From: Caprella mutica
Taxonomy: Eukaryota > Arthropoda > Malacostraca > Amphipoda > Caprellidae
Length of the DNA stretch: 64,000 nucleotides
Direction of reading: 5' to 3'
Assembly: GCA_947561585.1 (NCBI GenBank)
Contig: CANNZV010000878.1
Span: 1 to 64,000, forward strand
Program-made: the position numbers and the translations under genes
Shown here: in pieces, positions 44,020 to 55,600 of the stretch
Layout of the letters: each line of letters opens with the position of its first letter
Numbering within the stretch: position 1 is the stretch's first letter
The notes under the pieces: generated by a model
Databases searched by the model: none
The model's input: the letters and a program-made list of their open reading frames with translations, nothing else
Told to the model about the DNA's origin: nothing

Positions 44020-44246
44020 CCAAGTAAAATAGTATGTCTCATAAACTCACCATTTGTCTCTCCAGCTCTCTCCAAAATTCAACAAATTCTCTCCAAAATG
44101 ATCAAATTTTCATAAATTCTCTCCAAAATAGCATTGTAGCATAGGAGAAAAATAGATAAAAATCGCCATTTGCAATTGAAGGGCTCAAAATAACTGTCAC
44201 AAACTTGCCATTAAAATGGCGAGTTTGGACATGCTTCATTACTTGG
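44020..44246 (-). mobile_element. Family F MITE, 8-bp TSD
   Basis: CCAAGTAAAATAGTATGTC ... ACATGCTTCATTACTTGG, exact duplication CGTCAATA (44012-44019 and 44247-44254). The next element (C) begins within a few bases, using part of this duplication as its own target. Confidence 0.92.
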
Positions 44247-44258
44247 CGTCAATATACC

Positions 44259-44782
44259 CCATGTTTCAAAGTATGGACAAAGTCGCCAGTATACTGGCGA
44301 CTTCTGAGGGGTGAACGGTGAAATAAGTTTAGAAACCTGTAAATAACAAGTAAATCACTCATAGATAGTTTCAAGTGATACATATGCAATATGCATCAGA
44401 CCCAGTCTGTATTTTGTGCATAAAATTCCACTGACTTTTTGATAAAGCTAAAAAAATCCACCATAAATTTCCAGTAATTTGGCTGATCCACCAACATTTT
44501 ATCCATTTTCCCACTGAAAATTAATAGTAATATAGGAATAAATAGCTAAAAATCCACCGACTTTGCTAGAATATTATTTTTAAGGGGAAAAAATTCCACC
44601 GACATGTCGGTGGAATTTACCATGAAATACAGACTGGCATCAGACATGATGCATAAGGATGTTTTCAAGTATAAAATCTTTACTAGGAAGTCCTATTTCT
44701 TCTTCAAAGTATCTTAAATGTGGCGACCTTTATCCATTTTCTCACCAAACTGGCGACTTTCCTGCCACACTTTGAAACATGG
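44259..44782. mobile_element. Family C MITE containing a B element, 8-bp TSD
   Basis: CCATGTTTCAAAGTATGG ... CCACACTTTGAAACATGG, exact duplication AATATACC (44251-44258 and 44783-44790). Without the B insertion the element is about 280 bp and matches the C copies at 4387 and 49092. Characteristic near-terminal words are GTCGCCAGTATACTGGCGAC and AACTGGCGACTTTCCTGCC. Confidence 0.93.
44402..44637. mobile_element. Family B MITE nested in C, 8-bp TSD
   Basis: CCAGTCTGTATTTTGTGC ... ATGAAATACAGACTGG, exact duplication CATCAGAC (44394-44401 and 44638-44645). Confidence 0.92.
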
Positions 44783-45262
44783 AATATACCTATATTATTA
44801 TAACTACCTAAATTTAAAATTAATTGAGAGCGTATCAGCCAATCAGAGAGAGAGGCATACAACTGATACGGTGATGCCAGCCAATTACAGAGAGCCTGAG
44901 AGAGGCATACTTAATACTTTCTTTCATATTTATTCATTTTTTTTTTCCCGATAATTAGTCAGAGAGCATCAAATTAGAATGACAAGTAGTGACCACATCA
45001 TTCATAACAAAAGAACATCGAAAACAGAAAACTAATGTACCATTTGAATTCTACATCATGCCATATCAAAACAAAATGGCTGCTTTGTTTACATTTCAAC
45101 AATGATGCGCATTGCGCGGTTCTGCCGTTTATGATTATGAGTCTCCAATTTTAATTTTAAATCTAATTTAAGTGCTCATTAGTAGTCTATATATGTGAAA
45201 GATACTTATTTTCACAAATTTTAGGTCGACAATTAATCGGCGACTTGGTACATACTCTTGAA

Positions 45263-45441
45263 CTAGGTTCTCCCGCAGAGATTTTAATTTGAGAGAGAGT
45301 TACTCTCTTACTCTCAGCAGCTGATTCTGAATCTCCCGCAGCTAAATTAAATTAATGGTAACATAGGAATTAATTCAAAATCTCCCGCAGCAAAATTAAT
45401 GGTAACATAGGAATTACTCCAGTCTCAGACTGGCCAGACTG
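45263..45441 (-). mobile_element. Family A fragment, reversed
   Basis: TTCTCCCGCAGAGATTTTAA, then CTCTCAGCAGCTGATTCTG and two 'TCTCCCGCAGC' motifs: the A interior in inverse orientation without the usual CTGCAGACTGG at its left end. It runs into short CCAGACTGG-rich debris where F inserted. Upstream, 44820-44920 holds a rough direct repeat around AGAGAGAGGCATAC. Confidence 0.6.
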
Positions 45442-45674
45442 CCAGGTAATAAAGCATGGCCAAACTCGCCATTTTAATGGCGAGTTCGTGACAGTTATTT
45501 TGAGCCCTTCAATTGCAAATGGTGAGGAATAACTATTTTTCTCCTATGCTACAAATTACAATGTTAATTTGGAGAGAATTTATGATAATTTGATCATTTT
45601 GGAGAGAAATTTGGTGATTTTTAGAGAGAGGTGGTGAGAAATGGAGAGTTTATGAGCCATACTATTTTACTTGG
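45442..45674 (+). mobile_element. Family F MITE inserted in an M element end, 8-bp TSD
   Basis: CCAGGTAATAAAGCATGGCC ... ACTATTTTACTTGG, exact duplication CCAGACTG (45434-45441 and 45675-45682). The target is the terminal sequence of a family M element, whose body continues to about 45820 (ATGTTCTGCAGTCTGG). Confidence 0.9.
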
Positions 45675-46185
45675 CCAGACTGCAGGAACTGGTAAAGTGT
45701 TCTCCAAGAAATCCTCTATTTTGGCTTCTGTTCTCAGTAAAATACATGTGAATATAGGAGTAAATTAAGGATTGTTTGCACAGAAAATGTTAAAAATGTC
45801 CCATGTTCTGCAGTCTGGTACATGGAGAGGCTATTAGAGATTATACAGTTCCCATTAATTTATTACTGTATTTTAAGGTTTGCTAACCTCCAACAGAGTA
45901 ATTGGTCCATCAGAAAGACTAGGTACTTTTTCCAGACTGGGCTGAGGGCTCCTAGCAAAGTTAATGAGCTGAGGTAGAATGTCCTTTCAAACTGTTTTCG
46001 AGAGAGCGTTTATAGTGATGTCAGCGATCCATGGACAGGTTTGATCTGAGCTTCTTCTTATTCAATGTTCTGTGCTCTAGAGTCCTTTCCAATTTGGGTA
46101 TTGACTATTCTAGGATTTTTCCACATTGTGGTCACACAGGTAAATACTAAATAGTGGCCATTTAATTTTCAATTGTGGTCCTCTC

Positions 46186-48575
46186 CCAAGTAAAATAGTA
46201 GCGTTGGACGGGTGGCTTTGCACATTTTCCGCATACTTTGATTTTACGAAAAAACTAGAGAAGTTAGCAATCTGATTTTTTGTGTGCAGATAGATGAAGG
46301 GTAGACCTATGTGCACACCTAGTTTCAACTCTTTAAGTTCAATAGAAAAAAGTTATCATTGAAAAACTGTGCGCAAAGATCGTGGGGATAAACCGGGTGA
46401 ATTTTGCCCAATGTGAAACTACGCAGTGCACAAGTTCACCCTATGTATAAACTGTGCATAGAAAATCTAACCCCGATATGCTATGCAACTGCCGTGAATT
46501 AGCCCCAATCTTCTATGCAACTGCCCCAATCTGCTGTGCAATTGCCGTGAGTCTGCTGTGCAATTGCCGTGAGTCTGCTGTGCAATTGCCGTGAGTCTGC
46601 TGTGCAATTGCCGTGAGTCTGCTGTGCAATTGCCGTGAGTCTGCTGTGCAATTGCCGTGAGTCTGCTGTGCAATTGCCGTGAGTCTGCTGTGCAATTGCC
46701 GTGAGTCTGCTGTGCAATTGCCGTGAGCCTGCTGTGCAATTGCCGTGAGCCTGCTGTGGAATTGCCGTGAGTCTGCTGTGGAATTGCCGTGAGTCTGCTG
46801 TGGAATTGCCGTGAGGGCGAGTCTGCTGTAGAATTGCCGTGAGGGCGAGTCTGCTGTGGAATTGCCGCGAGTCTGCTGTGGAATTGCCGTGAGTCTGCTG
46901 TGGAATTGCCGTGAGTCTGCTCTGGAATTGCCGTGAGTCTGCTGTGGAATTGCCGTGAGTCTGCTGTGGAATTGCCGTGAGTCTGCTCTGGAATTGCCGT
47001 GAGTCTGCTCTGGAATTGCCGTGAGTCTGCTCTGGAATTGCCGTGAGTCTGCTGTGGAATTGCCGTGAGTCTGCTGTGCAATTGCCGTGAGTCTGCTGTG
47101 CAATTGCCGTGAGTCTGCTGTGCAATTGCCGTGAGTCTGCTGTGCAATTGCCGTGAGTCTGCTGTGCAATTGCCGTGAGTCTGCTGTGCAATTGCCGTGA
47201 GTCTGCTGTGCAATTGCCGTGAGTCTGCAGTGCAATTGCCGTGAGTCTGCTGTGCAATTGCCGTGAGTCTGCTGTGCAATTGCCGTGAGTCTGCTGTGCA
47301 ATTGCCGTGAGTCTGCTGTGCAATTGCCGTGAGTCTGCTGTGGAATTGCCGTGAGTCTGCTGTGGAATTGCCGTGAGTCTGCTGTGGAATTGCCGTGAGT
47401 CTGCTGTGGAATTGCCGTGAGTCTGCTGTGGAATTGCCGTGAGTCTGCTGTGGAATTGCCGTGAGTCTGCTGTGCAATTGCCGTGAGTCTGCTGTGCAAT
47501 TGCCGTGAGTCTGCTGTGCAATTGCCGTGAGTCTGCTGTGCAATTGCCGTGAGTCTGCTGTGCAATTGCCGTGAGTCTGCTGTGCAATTGCCGTGAGTCT
47601 GCTGTGCAATTGCCGTGAGTCTGCTGTGCAATTGCCGTGAGTCTGCTGTGGAATTGCCGTGAGTCTGCTGTGGAATTGCCGTGAGTCTGCTGTGGAATTG
47701 CCGTGAGTCTGCTGTGGAATTGCCGTGAGTCTGCTGTGGAATTGCCGTGAGTCTGCTGTGCAATTGCCGTGAGTCTGCTGTGCAATTGCCGTGAGTCTGC
47801 TGTGCAATTGCCGTGAGTCTGCTGTGCAATTGCCGTGAGTCTGCTGTGGAATTGCCGTGAGTCTGCTGTGGAATTGCCGTGAGTCTGCTGTGGAATTGCC
47901 GTGAGTCTGCTGTGGAATTGCCGTGAGTCTGCTGTGCAATTGCCGTGAGTCTGCTGTGGAATAGCCGTGAGTCTGCTGTGGAATAGCCGTGAGTCTGCTG
48001 TGGAATAGCCGTGAGTCTGCTGTGGAATAGCCGTGAGTCTGCTGTGGAATAGCCGTGAGTCTGCTGTGGAATTGCCGTGAGTCTGCTGTGGAATTGCCGT
48101 GAGTCTGCTGTGGAATTGCCGTGAGTCTGCTGTGGAATTGCCGTGAGTCTGCTGTGGAATTGCCGTGAGTCTGCTGTGGAATTGCCGTGAGTCTGCTGTG
48201 GAATTGCCGTGAGTCTGCTGTGGAATTGCCGTGAGTCTGCTGTGGAATTGCCGTGAGTCTGCTGTGGAATTGCCGTGAGTCTGCTGTGGAATTGCCGTGA
48301 GTCTGCTGTGCAATTGCCGTGAGTCTGCTGTGGAATTGCCGTGAGTCTGCTGTGCAATTGCCGTGAGTCTGCTGTGGAATTGCCGTGAGTCTGCTGTGGA
48401 ATTGCCGTGAGTCTGCTGTGCAATTGCCGTGAGTCTGCTGTGCAATTGCCGTGAGTCTGCTGTGCAATTGCCGTGAGTCTGCTGTGCAATTTCTCGCCAT
48501 TTGCTATTGAAGGACTCAAAATAACTCACAAGCTTGCCATTAAAATTATGAGTTTGGACATGCTTTATTACCTAG
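46186..48575 (-). mobile_element. Family F MITE expanded by an internal minisatellite
   Basis: The left end CCAAGTAAAATAGTAG and the right end GGACATGCTTTATTACCTAG are F ends, and the exact duplication GTCCTCTC flanks them (46178-46185 and 48576-48583). The right 90 bp is ordinary F sequence (CTCGCCATTTGCTATTGAAG). In place of the rest are about 300 bp of unique sequence and a 2-kb tandem array. The target was a family G-like end (GTGGTCACACAGGTAAATAC at 46130). Confidence 0.82.
46510..48490. repeat. 22-bp minisatellite, about 89 copies
   Basis: Unit GTCTGCTGTGCAATTGCC followed by GTGA. Two main forms (GTGCAATTG and GTGGAATTG) come in runs, plus GTGGAATAG (five in a row at about 47950-48060), CTCTGGAATTG and two copies with an extra GGGCGA. 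Because 22 is not a multiple of three but the unit lacks stops on the minus strand, all three minus frames stay open for about 2 kb with the same 22-residue repeat (HSRLTAIAQQTHGN...). I regard these frames as a by-product and not as genes. Confidence 0.95.
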
Positions 48576-49091
48576 GTCCTCTCGAGTCGGAGTCTCGACT
48601 CTCTTCAAGAAAGAAGAAAGTATCTTAAAAGTTAAAACATGGAATGCTCCTCAGTCCTGCAGTCCTGCTGAACAGAAATTCTGAATTAATATTGAAATGT
48701 TCAATGTTGCATTACTGGAATATCACTTTCAAGTATCAGAAGAAGCCCCATTCTTTTTATAGTTTTAAATTTAATGCTTGTTTTGAAGCCATTATATTTA
48801 TCAGTCATAATCAGAGTTAACTGCGTTATCACTGCTGTTCATTGTGTGGTTACTAGAGGTCCAGAGAATGCAGTTTGCTACCGTCCCGCCACTAAGACAT
48901 AATATCTGATAATGAGATTTACCTGCTTTGCTTTATCCTATTTTTAGTAATACTTACCTAAAGGTTGCTCCAACATTTTAAAAGTGACTGTTGAGAACTT
49001 GGAGAGTGTAGTAGTCGGTTAATGTCACTGTTGAAGTTTTGTGTTAAATCTTGCAGAAAATATTAAATAATACATTTAACTACATAGTAAT

Positions 49092-49366
49092 TAGTAGATA
49101 ACCCATGTTTTCAAGTGTGGCAGGAAAGTCGGCAGTTTAGTGAGAAAATGGATCCAGGTCGCCACATTTAAGATACTTTAAAGAAGTAATTTGACTTCCC
49201 AGATAAGATTTTACAGTTGAAAACATTCTTATGCTTCATGTCTGATGCATGTGCATCTCTTGAGACTATTCTATGAGTGATTTACTTGCTATTTACATGT
49301 TTCTCAACTTATTTCACCCCTCAAAAGTCGCTAATATACTGGCGACTTTGTCCATACTTTGAAACA
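49092..49366. mobile_element. Family C MITE
   Basis: CCATGTTTTCAAGTGTGG ... CATACTTTGAAACATGG, with the C-specific GTCGCCACATTTAAGATAC. No clear flanking duplication. From 48584 to 49091 no gene or further element was recognised. Confidence 0.8.
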
Positions 49367-49639
49367 TGGTAAGTAATAGATATATTTTTCTAAAATTAAA
49401 TCTGTGACCTGTCCAAAATGTAGTGCCACATTTTTGGCACACTGATTGGCGCTTGCCAGACTATAAAATAATAATATGGCACAGTTATTAATTAATTAAA
49501 ATTCTATGTACTTACATCTATTCTCTTTCAGTTCAATATATTCCTATCTTATGAATGCAATCTTCCTGAGTAGTTGTACTATGAATATCACACATAGCTA
49601 ATATAGATAGAAATTGCTATGAACCTATGACAATCAAAG

Positions 49640-52600
49640 ATGTTGAGTGCCACAATGGCAGCCATTGTAATCCCTCCTCTTCTACTCACGGCTGTCTCTC
49701 TCCTAATAACTGCCGTGTCTGCAGCCCCCTACACTCACGGTGAAGGTGAGTCAGTACCTTAATGTTGACGAGTCTTTATTTTGTTGCCTTCACACATTGC
49801 GGGAGGTAATACTTTTGTATGTGGATGTTAGGGTAATTTCTGACCTATCAGGTGGTTCCACAGTTTTGATCCTATAAGAATAGATGCATATTAATAATTA
49901 ATGTTTAAATTATTTAATACTAAAATTATATATTATATTATAATTATAATAATTAGCTATTATATATAAAAACATTGAACTAACACATTTTAGAAATTGA
50001 TGTAGTAATTAAAATTTAATTTCCTTTTCTTTGTTGTAACTATTTGTTAATTTGATTTTTTCTAAATTAAAATTATATGTGAAAGTTTACTAACTTTTAG
50101 ACAAGACAGACATTTAAATGTTATCAATTTGTAAGTTTCTGGTGACATTGTCCATGTTAGTTAAAGTATTTCAGTCGTATTATTAGTCAGGATGATGTGA
50201 CTAACAAAGCAAAAATATCCACAGATACCACAACATCGGTATGGACGTACTTTGCCGTCACTCTGGTGTTTGTTGTCTGTCCCGTCACTGTAGTGTTCAT
50301 GTGTTTGTGCTGCAAAAAGTACTCCTCCTTCAAGGTGAGTTTACGCCATTAACTTTTTATTTCATCAAATTATTTATTGAATCAAATGTATCTACATCTT
50401 ATTTATTTCAGAATGATTCAGTTACATCTTTAAAATATTGCAATTTTCATAGGAAAGCAGCTATCAATATATTTTATGGTCAAGAGATTCTGGTGAATGA
50501 GTGAATATTGATTGATATTTAACTTAGTAAATGAAGAGATTTAGTAATATATATTTGAATATAAATGAGCAATAATATATTTTTGCTGCAATTATTTTTC
50601 TTTACATAGTTATTTTTATTGTCAAAACCCTGTTATGGTTTTCTTTATTTATTTATTGGAGTTTCCAATTAATTCTTATTTCATAGCCATCTGATGCATC
50701 TGGCTCAGTGCAACACATTAATGTAAGTTTGATGTCCTATTTACTCCAATATAAGAGTGTTTCAATATCTAAATCACTAACCATTCATGATAGGATGAAG
50801 CTTATCAATGTCGTACTTTTATTTTGGCGGCTGTCTGTGTCTTTTTGTAGCTATCTCTTTTCTCATTGATAAAATATATTCTCATTTAGTGTGTTTTTTG
50901 TCAATTTCTTAGGATCATTAACTATTGAAGAATAGCACAATTCTTCATAACAATTTGATATTCATTCCTTAATGATTATTTAAAATATCTTAATGGCAAA
51001 AAACACTATCCCATTTATTGTGCAAAAAACAAATGTCAATACACTTGCTAACTCAAAAATACTTTTCCATATAGCTACTTGCAAAAAGATTATGCACATA
51101 AGCACATGGCTATTCTATTCTATAAAACTTGCCGAATGCTTATCAACTGAGTAAAGCTTCCATATTGATTTCTACACCTAAGAATATCTGCACTTTTTAC
51201 CATCTCTCTTATAATATTCCAATTCTGTAAATTATCATGCATGCTATTCAAAATAGTGATATAATCAGTTAATCACCAAGTTTCAATAGTTAGCCAATCA
51301 AAGATATCTGCAAGTTACTTGGGAATGATAACAACTAGAAGAACAAATAGGCTTAAGTTGCTACAGAAAATAGTATATAATTTCTGAACTAGCTGTACAC
51401 TATGTTTTTAATACATGTAGCTATAGAAAATATTTATCTAGCTCTTTATTATATTTGTTTATGTAGCTAATTTTTAATAGTTTTATCATCAGTTTTATTT
51501 TAGCTACATTGCAATAGTCTCTCCATAATAACATGATTGTGCTCATCTCTTCCACCTTGCTCTACTCTTTAAATTAGGTTCACATTCAATTTCTTTCTAA
51601 AATGTGTAAGATTTATAATATTTGCCAATGGTTGGGTGAATTTAGAGTTGTCAACTTGTCTGACTTCTACATTTTCAATCATGTCAGTAAAATATTTTAT
51701 AATAATTATTATTCAACTCTTTATATTAATTGGTATCCATGATAGCTACCTGTCAGTATCATGAATAATAATATGATAAAAAAATAATACTTATGTAGAT
51801 TTTTACATATGATAGGAAATGTGTTAGCTACCGTCTGATACCTTGCTTACTGCAGCTCTCTTTAGTAAATTGCATGGGTGGATTAATTCAATTGAATGTA
51901 AACATTAAGATCACCTCTATAAATGTCTATTGATTGTTGTTGTTCTTTATGCAGGATGTTTGCAGCATCAGTTCTCACCTTTCCAGAGAGCATTCCCTTC
52001 AGGATGTTCCACTCCAAGGTCTCCAGCCTTCTACTCTCCATGCCAGTCAGGTAAGGGAAGAAACAATTAGTTCATGGTTATGCATATAATAAATAATAAT
52101 AATCTCTATTGATACAAATGAGGATACATTAAAGATGATAAATTTCTGCATCAAACTTGTTCTAAGTATTACTGCTGTAGAGCTGCAAACTTTTCAATAA
52201 ATACAAAGATTGTTGAAACTGTACCCACAGATTGAATTTGAGCCGCTGCCGGACATTAGAGGTGTTTTGCGAGCACAGAACTCCAATGTGGGTGCAGTGA
52301 GTTTTCCTGAGACTTTCAATGAAGACTCTGAGTCTGATGGCATCCCTGCCTCTCATGCCAGCTGGTTTGACTCTCCACACCAAAACTTTCCCCGCAGTCA
52401 ACTGCAATACGTCAAACAGATTGGCTACGGAAGGTTTGGGCCGGTTTTGGAAGGGCGTGCAGTGGGTGTGTACAGTGACCACAGCTCCTCCCCCTCCTCT
52501 CGTAACTCCTCCCTTTCCTCCCACCACTCTGCCATCACTACAGTCATTGTCAAGACTTTAAGAGAGGAGGCTGATGCTACTCAGCAGACTGCTTTTCTGC

Positions 52601-55600
52601 AGGAGTTGAAGCCTTACAGAGACCTCTCTCACTCTAATCTCCTGAAGGTGTTGGGGGTGTGCTTAGAGACATCACCCTACTTAGTGCTGCTACAGCACTG
52701 CAGTAAGGGTTCACTAAAGCACTGGCTGAGGGAGGAAGGAGGAGCTCTAACTGACAGACAATTACTAAATGCTATAGTAGATGTCTCTGCAGGACTCAGT
52801 CACATGCACTCACATAAAATGCTACACACTGACTTGGCTGCTCGTAACTGCCTGGTGAGTGCGGACAATGTGGTGAAGGTTGGCGATTACGGCTGCAGTT
52901 TGGACCTGTACAAACACGAGTACTACCTAGCTGGTGACATTGCCCTGCCTCTTCGGTGGTGTCCTCCCGAGAGTCTAACCTGTACAACTGTAGCCATTCA
53001 CACTAGTCAGGTGAGAGGGAATATTCAAAGAGAAAAGAAAAAATACATAAAATACTACTATTAACACATTGGCTAACTGCTGCTTGACCCACTCGTGGTC
53101 ACAAATTGATAGCTTTTGAACCTCTCATTCTAGTTGGTATCCATGATACCAGTACATTTCTACCTATTAATTCTGCAAACCCAGGTTTGCAGAATTAATA
53201 GGTAGAACTGTGCAGGTATCATGGATACCATATAGAATAAAAATTAAATAATCAAAAATCATTATTATATATTCTGTTTTATGATGAAGATGTGAAACTG
53301 ACCGATAATTCGTAACTTACCGTATCCTTTCTCTCCCTCTGCAGGTTACAGGTGCTGGTAATGTGTGGAGTTACGGTGTGTTGTGTCACGAGGTGCTGAC
53401 CCTAGCCTCACACCTCCCCTATCACCCCATGACAGATGAGGAGGTGGTGACTAATGTCATCATCAGGAGGAGAGCACTCCCTACTCTACCATCTGATAAA
53501 CACCCTACACTGTAACTATGAACAAACATCTAAAATTACTAAAGAAACTTCTCAAAATAACTAAAAAGCAAAATAAAATATCTAAAAGAAACCTCTTAAC
53601 ATTTAGCTATTATTTTTCTCATGTTGGCTTTTTGATTTAAATTTTGTAATTCCTTCATCAGAAAGTCAAAAGCTGAACTCCGATTAATTGACTCTTGGGT
53701 AGACTGATATCAATTTTAGACTTTCTAGCTCATTTACCACGTGGATTACGTATTGTTACACATTTGTACCACTGTGTGCATTACTGGTAGACGTAGTGGT
53801 ACAGTTAGCTATATACCGTTGTCAAAAGTTCAAACCTGAATAAAATTGTGACAATGTGTATCACATTTATAACATTGTTTACATTATGCAGACAAGATAA
53901 ATAGGTACACCCAGAGATACTCAGCTCCTCTCGCTATCGTGGGAAATGTGATATAGAAGCGATAACGTAAATTTGGAAACGTCAGTTGGGCTACACTGTG
54001 TTTTGAGCTTACATAGTCAACGTGTTTATTTGATGATTCTTTGTCTTCAATTAAAATGACTGATGATTTAAAAGTTTATTAAATAGCTACTAAATTCTGA
54101 TAAATAGCTCATTGTACTCTTTGTTTGTGTTCACAGACTGAAAATCATAGAGCAGTGTTGGCTGAGTGAGGATAACCGCCCACTGATGTCACACCTCCAC
54201 CATCAGCTGTGTGCCCTGTACTTAGAGTGCTACAAAGGGCACCACCCTTCACAGTCTCAGGAGGATCTGGAGAAGAAGTGGGAGCAAGTGGCTAGTCTGG
54301 AGAGTAAGAGGGAACACAATATCATATCACCAAGGAGTGACATGGAGTCTCCCTTGCGGTGAGACAAGCTGCAAACCTTTAGGGTGCAGTAGTTAGAAGT
54401 AAAAATACCAACTTGAAGTGTCATTTTTGTTACTCTATCTTCCTCTAAAGCGTTATTCTCCACTACAGTTTTGAAACTGATTTCATGCCAGCTGCTCCCG
54501 AAGATTTAGAGGATAGAATAGAGGCGACCTTTGGCAACTCTGCTCCTTCTTGGCTAGGACTGGCACCTGACCAGACGATGGACAGCCTCACTTTTGAAAT
54601 CAGCTCTGCCATTCAGAGACTGGATGATGCCCTGGCGGAGGGGAGTGCTAAGCATGACTCCAACGGAGAAAGTGGAGGTGAGAGGAATTGGACGATTTAG
54701 TAATAATATGATTCATTTTATTCACTCATCTCTAAACATGTCCTTTTCCTATTCCGTGGCCATTGACTCTAGCCAGACTGTCTTGTTTATTAAAAAAGGA
54801 AACTCACCCAAACTAAATTTAAATCCTTTTTAATTGAATTTTATTACAATTTTTGTCAAGTTTAAACTGCACTGTCAGTTTTGGATGATAGAAATTTCAT
54901 GGCGTTACATTTATCGTTTGCTACGTTCTTTGTGTTATTGACTTATTGCAACAGCTACCAAATTATTTATCTCTCTGTTTCAGTTCCATCCTTCAAGATA
55001 GGTAAAGACTCACTAGTGAGCCAAGTGCCGAGAACATCAAACCTCAGCAGCACACTCAGTGCCAGTGACTCCAATCTCGCTAGCATCAGTCCTGATGAAG
55101 ATGGATTGAGTTTACGAGTGGAGCAGAGTGAATTCACGGAGCTGGTGAAGGCAAAGAGTCGCAGTGTGCAGGACTTGATGAAACTGACTGTGGTGGAGAT
55201 AAACTTGGATGACTCCAGTGAATCCAATGAAGGAAGTAAACTCAACAGTTTAGCGAGGGTGGAAGCAGCTCGCAGTCTTGATGATCTAGTTTTGGAAAAT
55301 AAAGAGGGTGGAGCTAGTGAATGTAGCTCCTCCCACTCGGCCACACCCACCAACTCCTCAAGTAATCTAACCGCTCAGCATTTTTTAGGGCAGGCTAACT
55401 CCTCTGAGAGGTTATTATCAGAGGAGTCTGATGGAGAGGAGCCTAGAAGTCTCTCTGCTGATCATCTCCTTCACAATGTCATAGATAAGACAGTCACTGA
55501 AAAGGACAGTCCTCATTGGAATGGCTTAGAGAAAAGCTGTGCTAACTCTCCTATTCCCCCCGACAATGACTTTGCACTCATCAGCACCCTAGACCTGACC

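Noticed and set aside
49092..49376. An 8-bp duplication around the third C element
   Set aside because: Flanks TAGATAAC and TAAGTAAT do not match well enough to claim one.
54881..54983. Extending the large LMTK exon upstream to the ATG at 54881
   Set aside because: The sequence before 54984 ends in a typical acceptor (CTCTCTGTTTCAG) and the phase fits exon 8; the upstream 34 codons are intronic.
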